Positions 35,173-45,900 of a DNA stretch of 64,000 nucleotides are shown here, in pieces. Position 1 is the stretch's first letter; every line of letters starts with the position of its first letter. This DNA comes from an uncultured Myxococcales bacterium (GTDB lineage: Bacteria; Myxococcota_A; UBA9042): positions 1-64,000 of the forward strand of contig CAITYF010000106.1 in NCBI GenBank assembly GCA_903896545.1, in the 5' to 3' direction. A program made the position numbers and the translations under genes. The notes under the pieces are model-generated. The model did not search any database, was not told the origin of the DNA, and was given only the letters and a program-made list of their open reading frames with translations.

Positions 35173-36954
35173 ATGCGCTGGTTGCTCCCGTTCTTGCTGC
35201 TGTTTCCATCGCTTGCGATCGCCCAGCCGGTGAGCACCGTTGAGGCCGACCAGACGATTGAGCTCGTGAAGCAGGGGCAGATCGACCTTTTGCGGCAAGA
35301 GCTGCGGACACACCGCGCCGCCGCGATTGTGAATGCCGAAAACGAGAACCACGTCACCCCACTTTTGGCGGCGATCGCTGCGGATCAGTTTGAGATTTTT
35401 GAGATCTTCTTGAACGTGGGCGGCAACGTCAAAGATCACCGGCCGCTCATTTGGGCGGCGCAGCGCGGAGGCAAGGCGTTTGTCGATTCACTGTTGACGC
35501 GTGGCGCGAACCCGAACGCCGCGGACCCGTCGGGTTGGACGGCGCTGCACGCGGCGTGTCAGGCCAAGTCGCGATCCATCGTCGCGGCGCTACTGGCCAA
35601 AGGCGCCAATCCGAATGCGGAAGCCAAGCCAGACAACTGGCGGCCGATCCACGAGGCGATCTGGCAGCGGTCCGAGGAGGTACTCGGCGTGCTGTTGGCA
35701 GACAAGCGCACCAAAGCCGACGCCGTGGACGGTCAGGGCTGGACGCCGCTGCATCTGGCCGTCGAGGCGTGGATTTTTGACTTGTACGGCGCGGACGGAG
35801 CGGAGATCGTCAACCCCATTGTGCGTGCGCTCACCACTGCGGGCGGCAAAATGTCCGCGGCAACGCCGTTGGGGGAAACGCCGACCAGCCTCCTGCGTGT
35901 CCTGGCCAACACGGGGAAACTGAGCGCCGCTGACGCGCTGTTTGCTGGCGACGGACTGGCTTGTGTGCGCGCCAAGGCCGGTGGTGTGGCCTGTCGTGGG
36001 GAAGTCTACGGGGCGGCCAAAGCGGTCGGCGTCCTGCGTTTGGGCTACGTGGAGCAGCTTTATGCCGTGCACAACCGCGTGTGTGCGCTCAGCCACGGGA
36101 CCAGCGGCAGCAACGCGGTGCGGTGCTGGGGGCACAATCCGGCAGGGAGTCTGGGCGTGGGCAACGTGCTCCCCCAGATCGACCGTCCGATGCTTGTTCC
36201 CGGCTTGCGAGACGCGCTCAGCTTGGCCGTGGGTGGTGACTTCTCGTGCGTCGTCTTGAAGGACGGTTCGGTGCGCTGTTGGGGCGGCGCATCCGCGGGA
36301 ATCTGGATGGGCGCAGCGCCGGGCAAGCCTGGACAGCCGGTTACCATCGCGGGCTTGGCCAACGCGGTAGCTGTGGCGGCAACCGATAACTCCGCTTGCG
36401 TATTGGACAAACCCGGACGCGTGCGCTGCTGGGGCCACGGCGCGCTGGGGCAGCTTGGTCACGGCCAACTGCAAGACAGCGCCGCGCCGGTCGAGGTCAA
36501 GCTGCCCAGCCCAGCGCTTGCACTGACCGCAGGAAGCAACCATGTCTGCGCGCGCCTCCAAAACGGCCGCGCTGTTTGTTGGGGCAGCAACGAACGCGGC
36601 CAACTGGGCAACGGCGCAAGCGTCTTTGAGGGCCGCGTGCAGGACGCGGGCGACCGCTCGCCGCTCCCGGTCGCTGTCGTCGGCGTCTCCAACCTCACTC
36701 AGTTGGTCGCCGGTGGCAGCCAAACGTGCGCTGTGTCTACCGGGACCAAGGCCGGCGTCTTCTGCTGGGGCGGCACCGCGAACGCTGAAGGAGAGGCGGA
36801 AGTGACCGCCGCGCCGCGCTTCCTGCAGGCGGGACCGGCATCGTCCGTCGCGCTGGACAGTCACGGCGGCTGGATTTTGGGCAACAACGATTGGCCGCTG
36901 CACTTTGGCATGCAGCCCGATGGCTGGCAGTCCAAGCCAATCCGCTGGCAGTAG
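35173..36954 (+). CDS. Secreted ankyrin-repeat/RCC1-repeat protein
   Basis: The 593-residue protein has a clear signal peptide (MRWLLPFLLLFPSLAIAQ). Residues about 25-220 form ankyrin repeats (GANPNAADPSGWTALHAACQ; GWTPLHLAVEAW). From about 255 to 560 there are RCC1-type repeats with W-G and L-G-x-G motifs (WGHGALGQLGHGQ; WGSNERGQLGNG) and many Cys. The ankyrin plus RCC1 beta-propeller combination in an exported protein suggests a surface binding protein. GGGAGG precedes the start, and the short gap suggests cotranscription with pyk. Confidence 0.85.
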   Translation: MRWLLPFLLLFPSLAIAQPVSTVEADQTIELVKQGQIDLLRQELRTHRAAAIVNAENENHVTPLLAAIAADQFEIFEIFLNVGGNVKDHRPLIWAAQRGGKAFVDSLLTRGANPNAADPSGWTALHAACQAKSRSIVAALLAKGANPNAEAKPDNWRPIHEAIWQRSEEVLGVLLADKRTKADAVDGQGWTPLHLAVEAWIFDLYGADGAEIVNPIVRALTTAGGKMSAATPLGETPTSLLRVLANTGKLSAADALFAGDGLACVRAKAGGVACRGEVYGAAKAVGVLRLGYVEQLYAVHNRVCALSHGTSGSNAVRCWGHNPAGSLGVGNVLPQIDRPMLVPGLRDALSLAVGGDFSCVVLKDGSVRCWGGASAGIWMGAAPGKPGQPVTIAGLANAVAVAATDNSACVLDKPGRVRCWGHGALGQLGHGQLQDSAAPVEVKLPSPALALTAGSNHVCARLQNGRAVCWGSNERGQLGNGASVFEGRVQDAGDRSPLPVAVVGVSNLTQLVAGGSQTCAVSTGTKAGVFCWGGTANAEGEAEVTAAPRFLQAGPASSVALDSHGGWILGNNDWPLHFGMQPDGWQSKPIRWQ

Positions 36955-37125
36955 CCTTGCGCGGGAACTTCGTTCTTTCATGAACTTGTGGATGCAATGA
37001 CACGCCGCGTCAGGAATTACCACAACGCACCGCGTTAAGGCTGGACGGAACCGCCGCGCAATCGTACAAAGGTGCCGCCGGGCGCGAATCCGGTGTGCCT
37101 GTTGGATCGGCAAGATTGGGTGGGA

Positions 37126-38562
37126 ATGGCTGAAAAAATGCTGAAATTCGTTGGTTTGTCGCGTGAGATGGCCGACAAGCGGCCCGCGGCAGAGCGGCGT
37201 CAGGATTTCCTGGAGATTCAGGCCAACCTCGCGATTCCCAACGCGGCGCGTCAATCGTCGCGTTGTTCGCAATGTGGCGTGCCGTTCTGCCAGACCGGTT
37301 GTCCGCTGCACAACAACATCCCGGATTGGCTCGCGCTCGCGGCGGAAGGGCGTCTGGAGGAGGCTTGGCAGCTTTCCGCACAGACCAACAATTTTCCGGA
37401 GATCTGTGGCCGCATTTGCCCGCAAGACCGCCTATGTGAAGGCGCATGCGTGCTGGAAGTGTCCAACCACGGCGGCGTGACAATCGGCGCGGTCGAACGC
37501 TTCCTGACCGAGACCGCGTTTGCCCAAGGCTGGGTGAAACCGGTGCAGGCCGAGGCGGAGTTGGGCAAGTCGGTCGGTATTATCGGCGCTGGACCGGCCG
37601 GATTGGCAGCGGCGGAAGAGCTGCGCAAGCTCGGCTGGCAGGTAACGGTCTATGACCGCCACGACCGCGTTGGCGGCCTGCTGGTGTACGGCATTCCTTC
37701 GTTTAAGCTGGAAAAATCGGTCGTGGCACGGCGTGAGTCCTTGCTGCGCGAGGCTGGCGTCCAGTTCAAGCTGGAGTTTGCTGTCGGTCGCGATGCGACG
37801 TTCGCCCAACTGCGTGCCAAACACGAGGCGATTCTGATCGCGACGGGCGTGTACAAAGGTCGCGCGCTGCAAGTGGCGGGTGCGGACCTGCATGGCGTAG
37901 TCCCGGCGCTGGATTTTCTGACGATCGCCAATCGCCACGACCTGGGCGACAAGCTGTCCTTGGCGGACACTGGTCTCTTTGCCGCGGCCGGTCGCGACGT
38001 TGTTGTGATCGGCGGCGGTGACACCGCGATGGACTGCGTGCGCACGGCGATTCGCCAGGGCGCAAAAAGCGTGACGTGCCTCTACCGTCGCGATCGGGCG
38101 AACATGCCGGGCTCCGCGCGGGAAGTGCAGTACGCCGAGGAAGAAGGCGTTCGGTTCGAGTGGCTCGCTGCCCCTCTCGGTTTTGACGGCGGCGATTGCG
38201 TCACTGGCGTGCGCGCGCGCCGCATGCGCCTCGGTACGGCCGATGCCAGCGGTCGCCAAGCGCCCGTGGAAGTGGCGAATTCCGATTTCACGCTGCCGGC
38301 TGATCTGGTCGTCAACGCCTTGGGTTTTGAGCCCGAAGACCTGCCAACGCTCTTTGCGGAGCCCGCGCTGCAGGTTACGCGGCACGGCACGATCGCCGCC
38401 CAGCACTTGCGGACCAGCTTGCCAGGTGTGTTCGCGGCGGGTGACATCGTCCGCGGCGCATCGCTCGTTGTGTGGGCGATCGCGGATGGTCGCCAGGCCG
38501 CCGCGCACATTCACGCCTACCTGCAGAGCAAGCAGGCCGTCACGACTTCCGTCGCGTTCTAG
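37126..38562 (+). CDS. gltD: Glutamate synthase small subunit
   Basis: From ATG 37126 the protein has 478 residues. The N-terminal [4Fe-4S] cysteines lie in CSQCGVPFCQTGC and CGRICPQDRLCEGAC. An FAD Rossmann motif (IIGAGPAGLAAAEEL) and an NADPH Rossmann motif (VVIGGGDTAMDC) follow, with VFAAGDIVRGASLVVWA near the C-terminus. It passes electrons from NADPH to GltB. The frame opens at GTG 37072, but the added residues look unlike GltD. ATG 37138 is also possible, with GGGTGGG upstream. gltB follows 27 bases later. Confidence 0.93.
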   Translation: MAEKMLKFVGLSREMADKRPAAERRQDFLEIQANLAIPNAARQSSRCSQCGVPFCQTGCPLHNNIPDWLALAAEGRLEEAWQLSAQTNNFPEICGRICPQDRLCEGACVLEVSNHGGVTIGAVERFLTETAFAQGWVKPVQAEAELGKSVGIIGAGPAGLAAAEELRKLGWQVTVYDRHDRVGGLLVYGIPSFKLEKSVVARRESLLREAGVQFKLEFAVGRDATFAQLRAKHEAILIATGVYKGRALQVAGADLHGVVPALDFLTIANRHDLGDKLSLADTGLFAAAGRDVVVIGGGDTAMDCVRTAIRQGAKSVTCLYRRDRANMPGSAREVQYAEEEGVRFEWLAAPLGFDGGDCVTGVRARRMRLGTADASGRQAPVEVANSDFTLPADLVVNALGFEPEDLPTLFAEPALQVTRHGTIAAQHLRTSLPGVFAAGDIVRGASLVVWAIADGRQAAAHIHAYLQSKQAVTTSVAF

Positions 38563-38589
38563 CGCGCCACCGTTAAGCGAGCACCACAC

Positions 38590-41500
38590 ATGGAACCCGA
38601 TCAGATGCAAGCCGAGCAGGAAATTGAGCTGTGGCGCAAAAACGCCGCACTTCTGGATGCCCAAGGTCTGTACGACCCCGAAAGCGAGCATGGCTCGTGC
38701 GGCGTGGGCGTCGTGGTCTCGTTGGACGGCACGCCGCGGCGGGAAGTGGTGACGGCGGCGATTGAAGCGCTGAAGTGCGTCTGGCACCGCGGCGCGGTCG
38801 ACGCGGACGGCAAGACAGGCGACGGCGCGGGCATCCACGTGCAGATTCCGCAGCCGTTTTTTCGCGATCACGTCGTCGCAAGCGGCTTCGAACCAGGTCC
38901 CGGCAAGATCGCGGTCGGCATGATCTTCTTGCCGCGCACCGACCTCGCCGCGCAGGAACGCTGTCGCGTGCTCGTGGAGCGCGAGATCATTCGCTTTGGC
39001 TACCGCGTCTACGGCTGGCGGCAAGTGCCGGTCCAGACCGAAGTGATCGGTGAAAAAGCCAATGTGACGCGGCCGGAGATTGAGCAACTGATCGTCGGCA
39101 ATCAAAAGGGCCTCCCGTCGTCAGACTTCGAGCTGGAGCTCTACATCATGCGGCGCCGGATCGAGAAGGCCGCGCACAAAGAGAACATCCGCGATTTCTA
39201 CATCTGTTCGCTCAGTTGTCGTTCGATCATCTACAAGGGCATGTTCGTCGCCGAGCAGCTGACTTCGTTCTACCCCGACCTCGCGGATGAGCGTTTTGTC
39301 AGCAACTTCGCGATTTTTCATCAGCGGTATTCGACGAACACGTTCCCGACCTGGCAGCTCGCACAGCCGTTCCGCGTCATCGCGCACAACGGCGAAATCA
39401 ACACGCTGCGCGGCAACTTGAACTGGATGATGGCCCACGAAACGCGCTTGGCGCACGCGCGCTTTGGCGACTACATCGAGGACTGCAAGCCGATCGTGAC
39501 CGCGGGATCCTCGGATTCTGCGGCGTTGGACGCGGTTTTTGAGGTGATGACGCGCGCAGGTCGCCACTTGCCCGCGTGCAAGGCGATGTTGATGCCAGAA
39601 GCGTGGTCGTCACAAAGCGCGATGTCTCCGGAATTGAAAGGCTTCTACGGATGGTCCAACTCGGTCATCGAACCGTGGGACGGCCCCGCCGCTGTATGTG
39701 GCTACGGCGGTCGCTGGGTCGTCGCGGGCATGGACCGCAACGGTCTACGGCCGATGCGCTGGACCTTGACCAAGGACGGGTTGCTTTTTGCCGGCAGTGA
39801 AGCGGGCATGGTGCGGCTGGAAGAAGAGCGTGTTTTGGAGAAGGGGCGGCTGGGTCCCGGACAAATGCTGGCGGTCGACCTCGAAGCGAAAAAGTTCTAC
39901 CACGATGCCGAGTTGAAAGCGCACTTGGCCAGCCTCAACCCGTACCACGAGTGGGTGCGCGACATCACGCCTTTGGACGCGTTGATTCGGCCAGGAACGG
40001 GCGAGCCCACGCACCTGAATCCGCAGGAACTGCGCCAGCGCGAGGCGTGTTTTGCCTGGAGCCACGAGGACCTGGAGCTGATTCTGCAGCCGCTTGTCGC
40101 GGACGCCAAAGAGGCGATTGGCTCGATGGGTGACGACACGCCGCTGGCGGTACTGAGTGACAAATACCGCGGCCTGCATCACTTTTTTCGGCAGAATTTT
40201 GCGCAAGTGACCAACCCGCCGCTCGATAGTCTGCGCGAGCGCCGCGTGATGTCGATCCGTACGCGTCTGGGCAATCTGGGCAATATTTTGGCCGAAGAGC
40301 CGTCGCAATGTCGCCTTCTGCAGCTGGAATCACCGGTTTTGTCCAACGCCGAGTTTGCCGCGATGCGCGCGTACATGGGCAACACCGCGGTGGAGATCGA
40401 CGCGACGTTTCCGGTAAATGGTGGATCCGAGGCGCTGCGAGAGGCGCTCCAGCGGATGCGCGAAGAGGCAGAGAGCGCGGTGCGTGACGGCCGCGAGCAC
40501 GTGATCTTGACCGATGAGAAACTGAGCGCGGATCGCGCTGCGGTGCCGATGATCCTGGCGACTGGCGCGGTGCACGTGCACCTTTTGCGGCAGAACCTGC
40601 GGACCTTCACGTCGCTCAATGTACGCAGTGCGGAGTGTCTGGACGCGCACTATTTTGCCGTGCTGATCGGCGTGGGCGCGACCACCGTGAACGCTTGGCT
40701 GGCGCAAGAGGCGATCGCGGATCGGCATACGCGCGGGCTTTTTGCGCCGCTGACGTTGGCGGCGTGCATCGCCAACTACAAAAAGGCGATTGACGATGGG
40801 CTTTTGAAGATCATCTCCAAGATGGGCATTTCCGTGATCTCTGCCTATCGCGGCGGCTGCAATTTCGAGGCGTTGGGTCTTTCGCGCACGCTTGTCGACG
40901 AGTACCTGCCCGGCATGCCGAGCCGTTTGTCTGGTATTGGCCTCTCTGGCATCGCCGGGATGGTGGTGGGTGAGCACAAGAAGGCGTTTCGCAACGGGAT
41001 GTTGCCGATCGGCGGCTTCTACCGCGCTCGTCAAGGCGGTGAACGCCACGCGTGGGATGCCGACGCGATTCACCTGTTGCAAACCGCGGTGGCGACGGAC
41101 AGCCTGGCCGCGTTCCGCAAATACTCGCAGACGCTGCGGAACCGACCGCCGTCCAACTTGCGCGATCTGCTGGATTTCAACCCCACGCAGACGCCCGTGC
41201 CGATCGACGAGATCGAGTCGCTGACGTCCATTCGCAAGCGTTTCCTGACGCCGGGTATGTCGCTGGGGGCCCTGTCGCCCGAAGCGCACGAGGTGCTCAA
41301 TATCGCGATGAACCGCATCGGCGCGCGGTCGGACTCAGGCGAAGGCGGCGAGGATCCGGCGCGGTTCCGCCCGTATGCAAACGGCGACAACGCCAATTCG
41401 GCCATCAAACAAGTCGCGTCGGGTCGTTTTGGCGTCACGATGGAGTACCTGCAGCACTGCAAGGAAATCGAGATTAAGGTCGCGCAAGGGGCCAAGCCGG

Positions 41501-43089
41501 GGGAAGGCGGTCAGTTGCCGGGCTTCAAGGTGACGGAGCTGATCGGCAAGCTGCGCCATTCGACGCCCGGCGTGACGTTGATTTCGCCGCCACCGCATCA
41601 CGACATCTACTCGATCGAAGATCTGGCGCAGCTCATCTACGACCTGAAACAGGCCAATCCCGAAGCGCGCGTGTGCGTGAAGTTGGTGTCGCGGTCGGGC
41701 ATTGGCACGGTCGCGGCGGGCGTGGCCAAAGCCAAGGCGGACGTGATCCTCATCTCTGGCCATAACGGCGGTACCGGCGCATCGCCGCAGACGTCGGTGC
41801 ACTACGCGGGTCTGCCCTGGGAATTGGGTCTCTCCGAGGCGCACCAGGTGCTCACGTTGAACCGCCTGCGTCACCGCATGCGTTTGCGCGCGGACGGCGG
41901 CATTCGCACCGGTCGTGACGTCGTCGTGGCGGCGCTTCTGGGCGCGGAGGAGTTTGGCATCGGCACCGCATCGCTCATCGCGATGGGCTGTCTGATGGTG
42001 CGGCAGTGTCACAGCAACACGTGTCCGGTCGGCGTCTGCACGCAGGACGAGGATCTGCGCAAAAAGTTCGCCGGAACCGCGGAAAAAGTCGTCAACCTGT
42101 TCAGCTTCATCGCCGAGGAAACGCGCGAGATCATGGCGCGGCTCGGTATTCGCACGTTTGACGAGCTGATTGGCCGCACCGACCTGCTCAAGCAGGTGAG
42201 CCGCGGCGCGGTGCACTTGGACGACTTGGACCTGAACCCGCTGCTCGTGCAAGCCGACGCCGGCGGACTGCCGCGCCATTGCGTGTTGGAAGGTCGCAAC
42301 GAGGTGCCCGACGGTCTCGATGGGCAAATGCTGAAAGACGCTGGGCCCTTGGTTGAAGACGGCGAGAAGATGCAGCTCCAGTACACCGTACGCAACACGC
42401 ACCGGGCGGTGGGTACGCGTCTTTCCGCTATGATCACGAGGAAGTATGGGATGACCGGCTTGAAGCCGGGCCACGTGACGGTGCGCCTGCGCGGTTCAGC
42501 TGGTCAGTCGCTGGGTGCGTGGGCGGTGCAAGGTGTGAAGTTGGAGGTCTTTGGTGACGCCAACGACTACGTCGGCAAGGGACTCTCTGGCGCGACGATC
42601 GTTGTTCGTCCGCCGGCAGCGTCTTTGCGCCCATCCGAGCAAAACACCATCATCGGCAATGTGGCGCTGTACGGTGCGACGTCGGGCATTCTGTACGCTG
42701 CGGGTCAGGCCGGCGAACGTTTTGCCGTCCGCAATTCCGGCGCGACCGCTGTCGTCGAAGGTTGCGGCTCCAACGGCTGCGAGTACATGACTGGTGGCGA
42801 CGTCGTGATTCTGGGTGAAGTGGGCGACAATTTTGCCGCCGGCATGACCGGTGGCACGGCGTGGGTCTGGGACCCCGCGCACAAGTTGGCCGAGCGCACC
42901 AACCACGACACCGTGCTGCTTGTGCGGCCCGACGACGCTCAGCTTGCGCACGTGCACAGCCTGATTGCGGACTTTGTCGAAGCGACCAACAGCCGCTATG
43001 CCACGCAGATTTTGGCAGACTGGGAAGAGGTCAAGGCGCAGTTCTGGCGGGTCTGGCCGCGAGAATTGGCGGCTCGCGCCGTTGCGTAA
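38590..43089 (+). CDS. gltB: Glutamate synthase large subunit
   Basis: The 1499-residue protein has the class II amidotransferase Cys nucleophile at residue 37 (HGSCGVGVV), implying removal of a 36-residue propeptide. The FMN-binding synthase domain follows, with GHNGGTGASPQTS. The [3Fe-4S] cysteines are in CHSNTCPVGVC. A GXGXG-type beta-helix lies at the C-terminus. It makes two glutamates from glutamine and 2-oxoglutarate with GltD. Length matches the family. Gene order gltD-gltB is the reverse of E. coli. Confidence 0.96.
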   Translation: MEPDQMQAEQEIELWRKNAALLDAQGLYDPESEHGSCGVGVVVSLDGTPRREVVTAAIEALKCVWHRGAVDADGKTGDGAGIHVQIPQPFFRDHVVASGFEPGPGKIAVGMIFLPRTDLAAQERCRVLVEREIIRFGYRVYGWRQVPVQTEVIGEKANVTRPEIEQLIVGNQKGLPSSDFELELYIMRRRIEKAAHKENIRDFYICSLSCRSIIYKGMFVAEQLTSFYPDLADERFVSNFAIFHQRYSTNTFPTWQLAQPFRVIAHNGEINTLRGNLNWMMAHETRLAHARFGDYIEDCKPIVTAGSSDSAALDAVFEVMTRAGRHLPACKAMLMPEAWSSQSAMSPELKGFYGWSNSVIEPWDGPAAVCGYGGRWVVAGMDRNGLRPMRWTLTKDGLLFAGSEAGMVRLEEERVLEKGRLGPGQMLAVDLEAKKFYHDAELKAHLASLNPYHEWVRDITPLDALIRPGTGEPTHLNPQELRQREACFAWSHEDLELILQPLVADAKEAIGSMGDDTPLAVLSDKYRGLHHFFRQNFAQVTNPPLDSLRERRVMSIRTRLGNLGNILAEEPSQCRLLQLESPVLSNAEFAAMRAYMGNTAVEIDATFPVNGGSEALREALQRMREEAESAVRDGREHVILTDEKLSADRAAVPMILATGAVHVHLLRQNLRTFTSLNVRSAECLDAHYFAVLIGVGATTVNAWLAQEAIADRHTRGLFAPLTLAACIANYKKAIDDGLLKIISKMGISVISAYRGGCNFEALGLSRTLVDEYLPGMPSRLSGIGLSGIAGMVVGEHKKAFRNGMLPIGGFYRARQGGERHAWDADAIHLLQTAVATDSLAAFRKYSQTLRNRPPSNLRDLLDFNPTQTPVPIDEIESLTSIRKRFLTPGMSLGALSPEAHEVLNIAMNRIGARSDSGEGGEDPARFRPYANGDNANSAIKQVASGRFGVTMEYLQHCKEIEIKVAQGAKPGEGGQLPGFKVTELIGKLRHSTPGVTLISPPPHHDIYSIEDLAQLIYDLKQANPEARVCVKLVSRSGIGTVAAGVAKAKADVILISGHNGGTGASPQTSVHYAGLPWELGLSEAHQVLTLNRLRHRMRLRADGGIRTGRDVVVAALLGAEEFGIGTASLIAMGCLMVRQCHSNTCPVGVCTQDEDLRKKFAGTAEKVVNLFSFIAEETREIMARLGIRTFDELIGRTDLLKQVSRGAVHLDDLDLNPLLVQADAGGLPRHCVLEGRNEVPDGLDGQMLKDAGPLVEDGEKMQLQYTVRNTHRAVGTRLSAMITRKYGMTGLKPGHVTVRLRGSAGQSLGAWAVQGVKLEVFGDANDYVGKGLSGATIVVRPPAASLRPSEQNTIIGNVALYGATSGILYAAGQAGERFAVRNSGATAVVEGCGSNGCEYMTGGDVVILGEVGDNFAAGMTGGTAWVWDPAHKLAERTNHDTVLLVRPDDAQLAHVHSLIADFVEATNSRYATQILADWEEVKAQFWRVWPRELAARAVA

Positions 43090-43174
43090 CGCAGACCGCC
43101 CCTTGCCTCTGACCGCTTCTTGACCGCACCATACGCCCGCGCCGGAACAACCGCCGCTGCTTGGGGAGCCCTGT

Positions 43175-44122
43175 ATGACGATTCGCCACGACTGGACCTT
43201 GGACGAGGTGGTTGCGCTCTACCAGCAGCCGCTTCTGGAACTCGTGTGGCAGTCGGCGTCCCTGCATCGGCAGTTTCACGATCCGCTGGAGATCCAGCGC
43301 AGCACGCTGTTGTCGGTCAAGACCGGCGGTTGCAGTGAGAACTGCGGGTATTGTCCGCAGAGCGCGCACCACGACGGTCCGGCGCGCAAATCGCAAGGCA
43401 TGATGAGTCTGGACGACGTGCGCCTCGCCGCTGTGCGTGCCAAGGAATCAGGCGCCTCGCGCTTTTGCATGGGCGCAGCATGGCGTGAAGTCAAAGATGG
43501 CGCGCAGTTTGACAGCGTCATCGAGATGGTCGAGACCGTTTCCGGCATGGGCTTGGAAGCGTGCGTGACGCTGGGCATGGTGACGGCGGATCAGGCGCAG
43601 CGTCTCAAGCGTGCGGGTCTGACGGCGTACAACCACAATTTGGACACGTCGAGCGAGCACTACGGCGCGATTGTCTCCACGCGTACTTACGAAGATCGCT
43701 TGAAAACGCTGGAAAACGTGCAAAAAGCCGGTCTGCAGGCCTGCTGCGGCGGTATTTTGGGCATGGGCGAGACGAGTCAGGATCGCTGCCGTTTGCTGCA
43801 GACCCTCGCGAATCTGGATCCCCAACCGGAGTCCGTGCCGCTCAACGTGCTGGTTCGCGTGCCGGGTACGCCGTTGGCCGACGCGCCGGATTTTGACCCG
43901 CTGGAATTGGTTCGTGCGGTGGCCGTGGCGCGCCTGCTGATGCCGAAGTCGCGCGTGCGCTTGTCCGCTGGCCGTAGCGACTTGAGCCGCGAAGCCCAGG
44001 CGCTGTGCTTCCTCGCCGGTGCAAACTCGATCTTCTTTGGCGAGCAGCTGCTGACCACGACCAATCCGCAGGTCGCCGCCGACGAGCAGTTGCTGCGTGA
44101 TTTGGGATTGCACGCTGCATGA
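43175..44122 (+). CDS. bioB: Biotin synthase
   Basis: The 315-residue radical SAM enzyme has the motif CSENCGYC within [15 protein letters not shown], plus YNHNLDTS and RLSAGR characteristic of BioB. It inserts sulfur into dethiobiotin, consuming its [2Fe-2S] cluster. GGGGAG six bases before ATG 43175 supports the start. It is the first gene of a four-gene operon and overlaps bioF by four bases. No clear operator palindrome was found in the 85-base gap upstream. Confidence 0.96.
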   Translation: MTIRHDWTLDEVVALYQQPLLELVWQSASLHRQFHDPLEIQRSTLLSVKTGGCSENCGYCPQSAHHDGPARKSQGMMSLDDVRLAAVRAKESGASRFCMGAAWREVKDGAQFDSVIEMVETVSGMGLEACVTLGMVTADQAQRLKRAGLTAYNHNLDTSSEHYGAIVSTRTYEDRLKTLENVQKAGLQACCGGILGMGETSQDRCRLLQTLANLDPQPESVPLNVLVRVPGTPLADAPDFDPLELVRAVAVARLLMPKSRVRLSAGRSDLSREAQALCFLAGANSIFFGEQLLTTTNPQVAADEQLLRDLGLHAA

Positions 44123-45246
44123 CCGCGCAGGATCGCCTTTTGGCCGACCTGACCGACCGATTGAAACGGCGGAACTCGGACGGCCTCCTGCGGATGCTGG
44201 CGCTCCCAGCGGGCATCGATGTCACGTCCAACGACTACTTGGGCTACGCGCAGGATTCTGAACTTGCGCTGGAGACTGCAGATTTCGTGCGCCGTCACGG
44301 CGTCGGGGCCGGCGCGGCGCGCCTTTTGCGCGGTCACCTGGACTGGCACGCGCAGGGCGAGGCCGACTTGGCAGCATTTTCGCAGCGGGAAGCGGCGTTG
44401 CTCTTCAGTTCGGGTTGGTCGGCCAACACCGGCCTGTGGCCCGCGCTGGCGACCGCCGACGATTGCGTACTCTCGCACAGTGCCAACCACGCCAGCATCA
44501 TCGACGGCTTGCGGCTCAGCAAGGCGCACCGCGCCGTGTTTCACGACGAGGACGCGTTGCTTGCGCTCCTGCAAGTGCCGCGGTCGGGACGCGTGTTTGT
44601 CGTGGTCGAGTCGGTACAGTCCATGTCGGGGCAGTGCACCGATCTCGTGGCCATCTGCCGCATGGCTTCGGCGCACAATGCCGTCGTGGTCGTCGATGAA
44701 GCGCACGCGACGGGCCTCTACGGTCCAGACGGCGCAGGTCGCGTGGCGGAATTGGGATTGCAGGATCAGGTGCTCTGCACGCTACACACCGGAGGCAAGG
44801 CGCTCGGCGTCGGTGGCGCGTGGATCGCGGGTCCGCAGGTTCTCATTTCGCATCTGGTTAACCACGCGCGGAGTTTCGTGTACTCGACCGCCGTCCTGCC
44901 GGCTTTGGTCGGCGGGCTCCAAGCGGTCGTGCGTCGTCTGCAAAAGGATGCCGCCGCAGTGGCCGACCTGCACGCGAAAGCCGAGTGGCTGCGCACTACG
45001 CTGACGATTGCCGGATTCGATCTGGACGGCAGCGCTTCGTGTATCGTTCCCGTGGTGCTGGGTGCGCCGGAAAGGGCACTCGCTGTGGCTGCGCTTCTGC
45101 GCGCCGACGGCTTTGACGTTCGCGCTGTGCGCCCACCGACTGTGCCGCAGGGGACTTCCCGCCTGCGTTTGGTGGTTCGCGCACCGCTCACTCACGATCA
45201 GCTGCACCGGCTGGCTGAACGGGTGATTCTGCACGTGAAGGGCTAA
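44119..45246 (+). CDS. bioF: 8-amino-7-oxononanoate synthase
   Basis: The 375-residue PLP enzyme condenses pimeloyl thioester with alanine. The PLP Lys is K227 in [26 protein letters not shown] supplies the cofactor-binding Asp and His. YLGYAQDSE and [12 protein letters not shown] match the family N-terminus. It starts within the bioB stop codon, and its TAA is directly followed by the bioD ATG. bioC and bioH, needed to make the pimeloyl substrate, are not in the window. Confidence 0.94.
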   Translation: MTAQDRLLADLTDRLKRRNSDGLLRMLALPAGIDVTSNDYLGYAQDSELALETADFVRRHGVGAGAARLLRGHLDWHAQGEADLAAFSQREAALLFSSGWSANTGLWPALATADDCVLSHSANHASIIDGLRLSKAHRAVFHDEDALLALLQVPRSGRVFVVVESVQSMSGQCTDLVAICRMASAHNAVVVVDEAHATGLYGPDGAGRVAELGLQDQVLCTLHTGGKALGVGGAWIAGPQVLISHLVNHARSFVYSTAVLPALVGGLQAVVRRLQKDAAAVADLHAKAEWLRTTLTIAGFDLDGSASCIVPVVLGAPERALAVAALLRADGFDVRAVRPPTVPQGTSRLRLVVRAPLTHDQLHRLAERVILHVKG

Positions 45247-45900
45247 ATGCGCGGGATATTTGTCACAGGCACGGACACGGACGCGGGCAAGACGCTGGTT
45301 TCGGCCGCGCTGATGACGGGTGCGCCCGCTGACTGGCGGTACTGGAAACCCGTGCAAACGGGGTTGGCGACCGACGTGGGCGACACGGCTACGGTCGCGC
45401 GCTTGGCGGAGTTGTCGCCCGAACGCGCCCCGGACGTGGGCGTGCGTTTGCAGCCGCCGGTGAGCCCACATCACGCCGCCGCGCTGCGCGGTGGGTCGAT
45501 CGAGACGTCGAGTCTGCAGACGCAAGCGAGCCATCTTGCGAACGATCGGCACGGCGGCTTTTGGGTCGTGGAGGGTGCCGGTGGAATTCTCACGCCCCTC
45601 AGTTCCACCGAGACGATGCGCGACTTGGCGATCGCGTTGGACTTGCCGGTACTGGTCGTGGTGCGTGTGCGTCTGGGCGCCATCAACCACGCGCTGCTGA
45701 CCGCCGCGGCGCTTGGTCAGGCGGGCGTTCGTGCCTTGGGCTTCTTGCTGTCGGGCGACGCCGACCCTTCCTTGGAATCAGCGCTCGCGGCCCACGCAAC
45801 GCTGCCGGTGCTGGGGCGTCTGCCGCACTGTCCTCCTGAAACGCCGCTTGGCGAACACGGCGGACGTTTGCGTCACGCCATCCTGGAGGCGCTCCGATGA
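45247..45900 (+). CDS. bioD: Dethiobiotin synthetase
   Basis: The 217-residue P-loop enzyme has the Walker A motif GTDTDAGKT (8-16). VVEGAGGILTPL lies in the middle, where BioD has its conserved GAGG. It closes the ureido ring of biotin with ATP and CO2. There are no bases between the bioF stop and this start, and the end overlaps bioA by four bases. Confidence 0.95.
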   Translation: MRGIFVTGTDTDAGKTLVSAALMTGAPADWRYWKPVQTGLATDVGDTATVARLAELSPERAPDVGVRLQPPVSPHHAAALRGGSIETSSLQTQASHLANDRHGGFWVVEGAGGILTPLSSTETMRDLAIALDLPVLVVVRVRLGAINHALLTAAALGQAGVRALGFLLSGDADPSLESALAAHATLPVLGRLPHCPPETPLGEHGGRLRHAILEALR

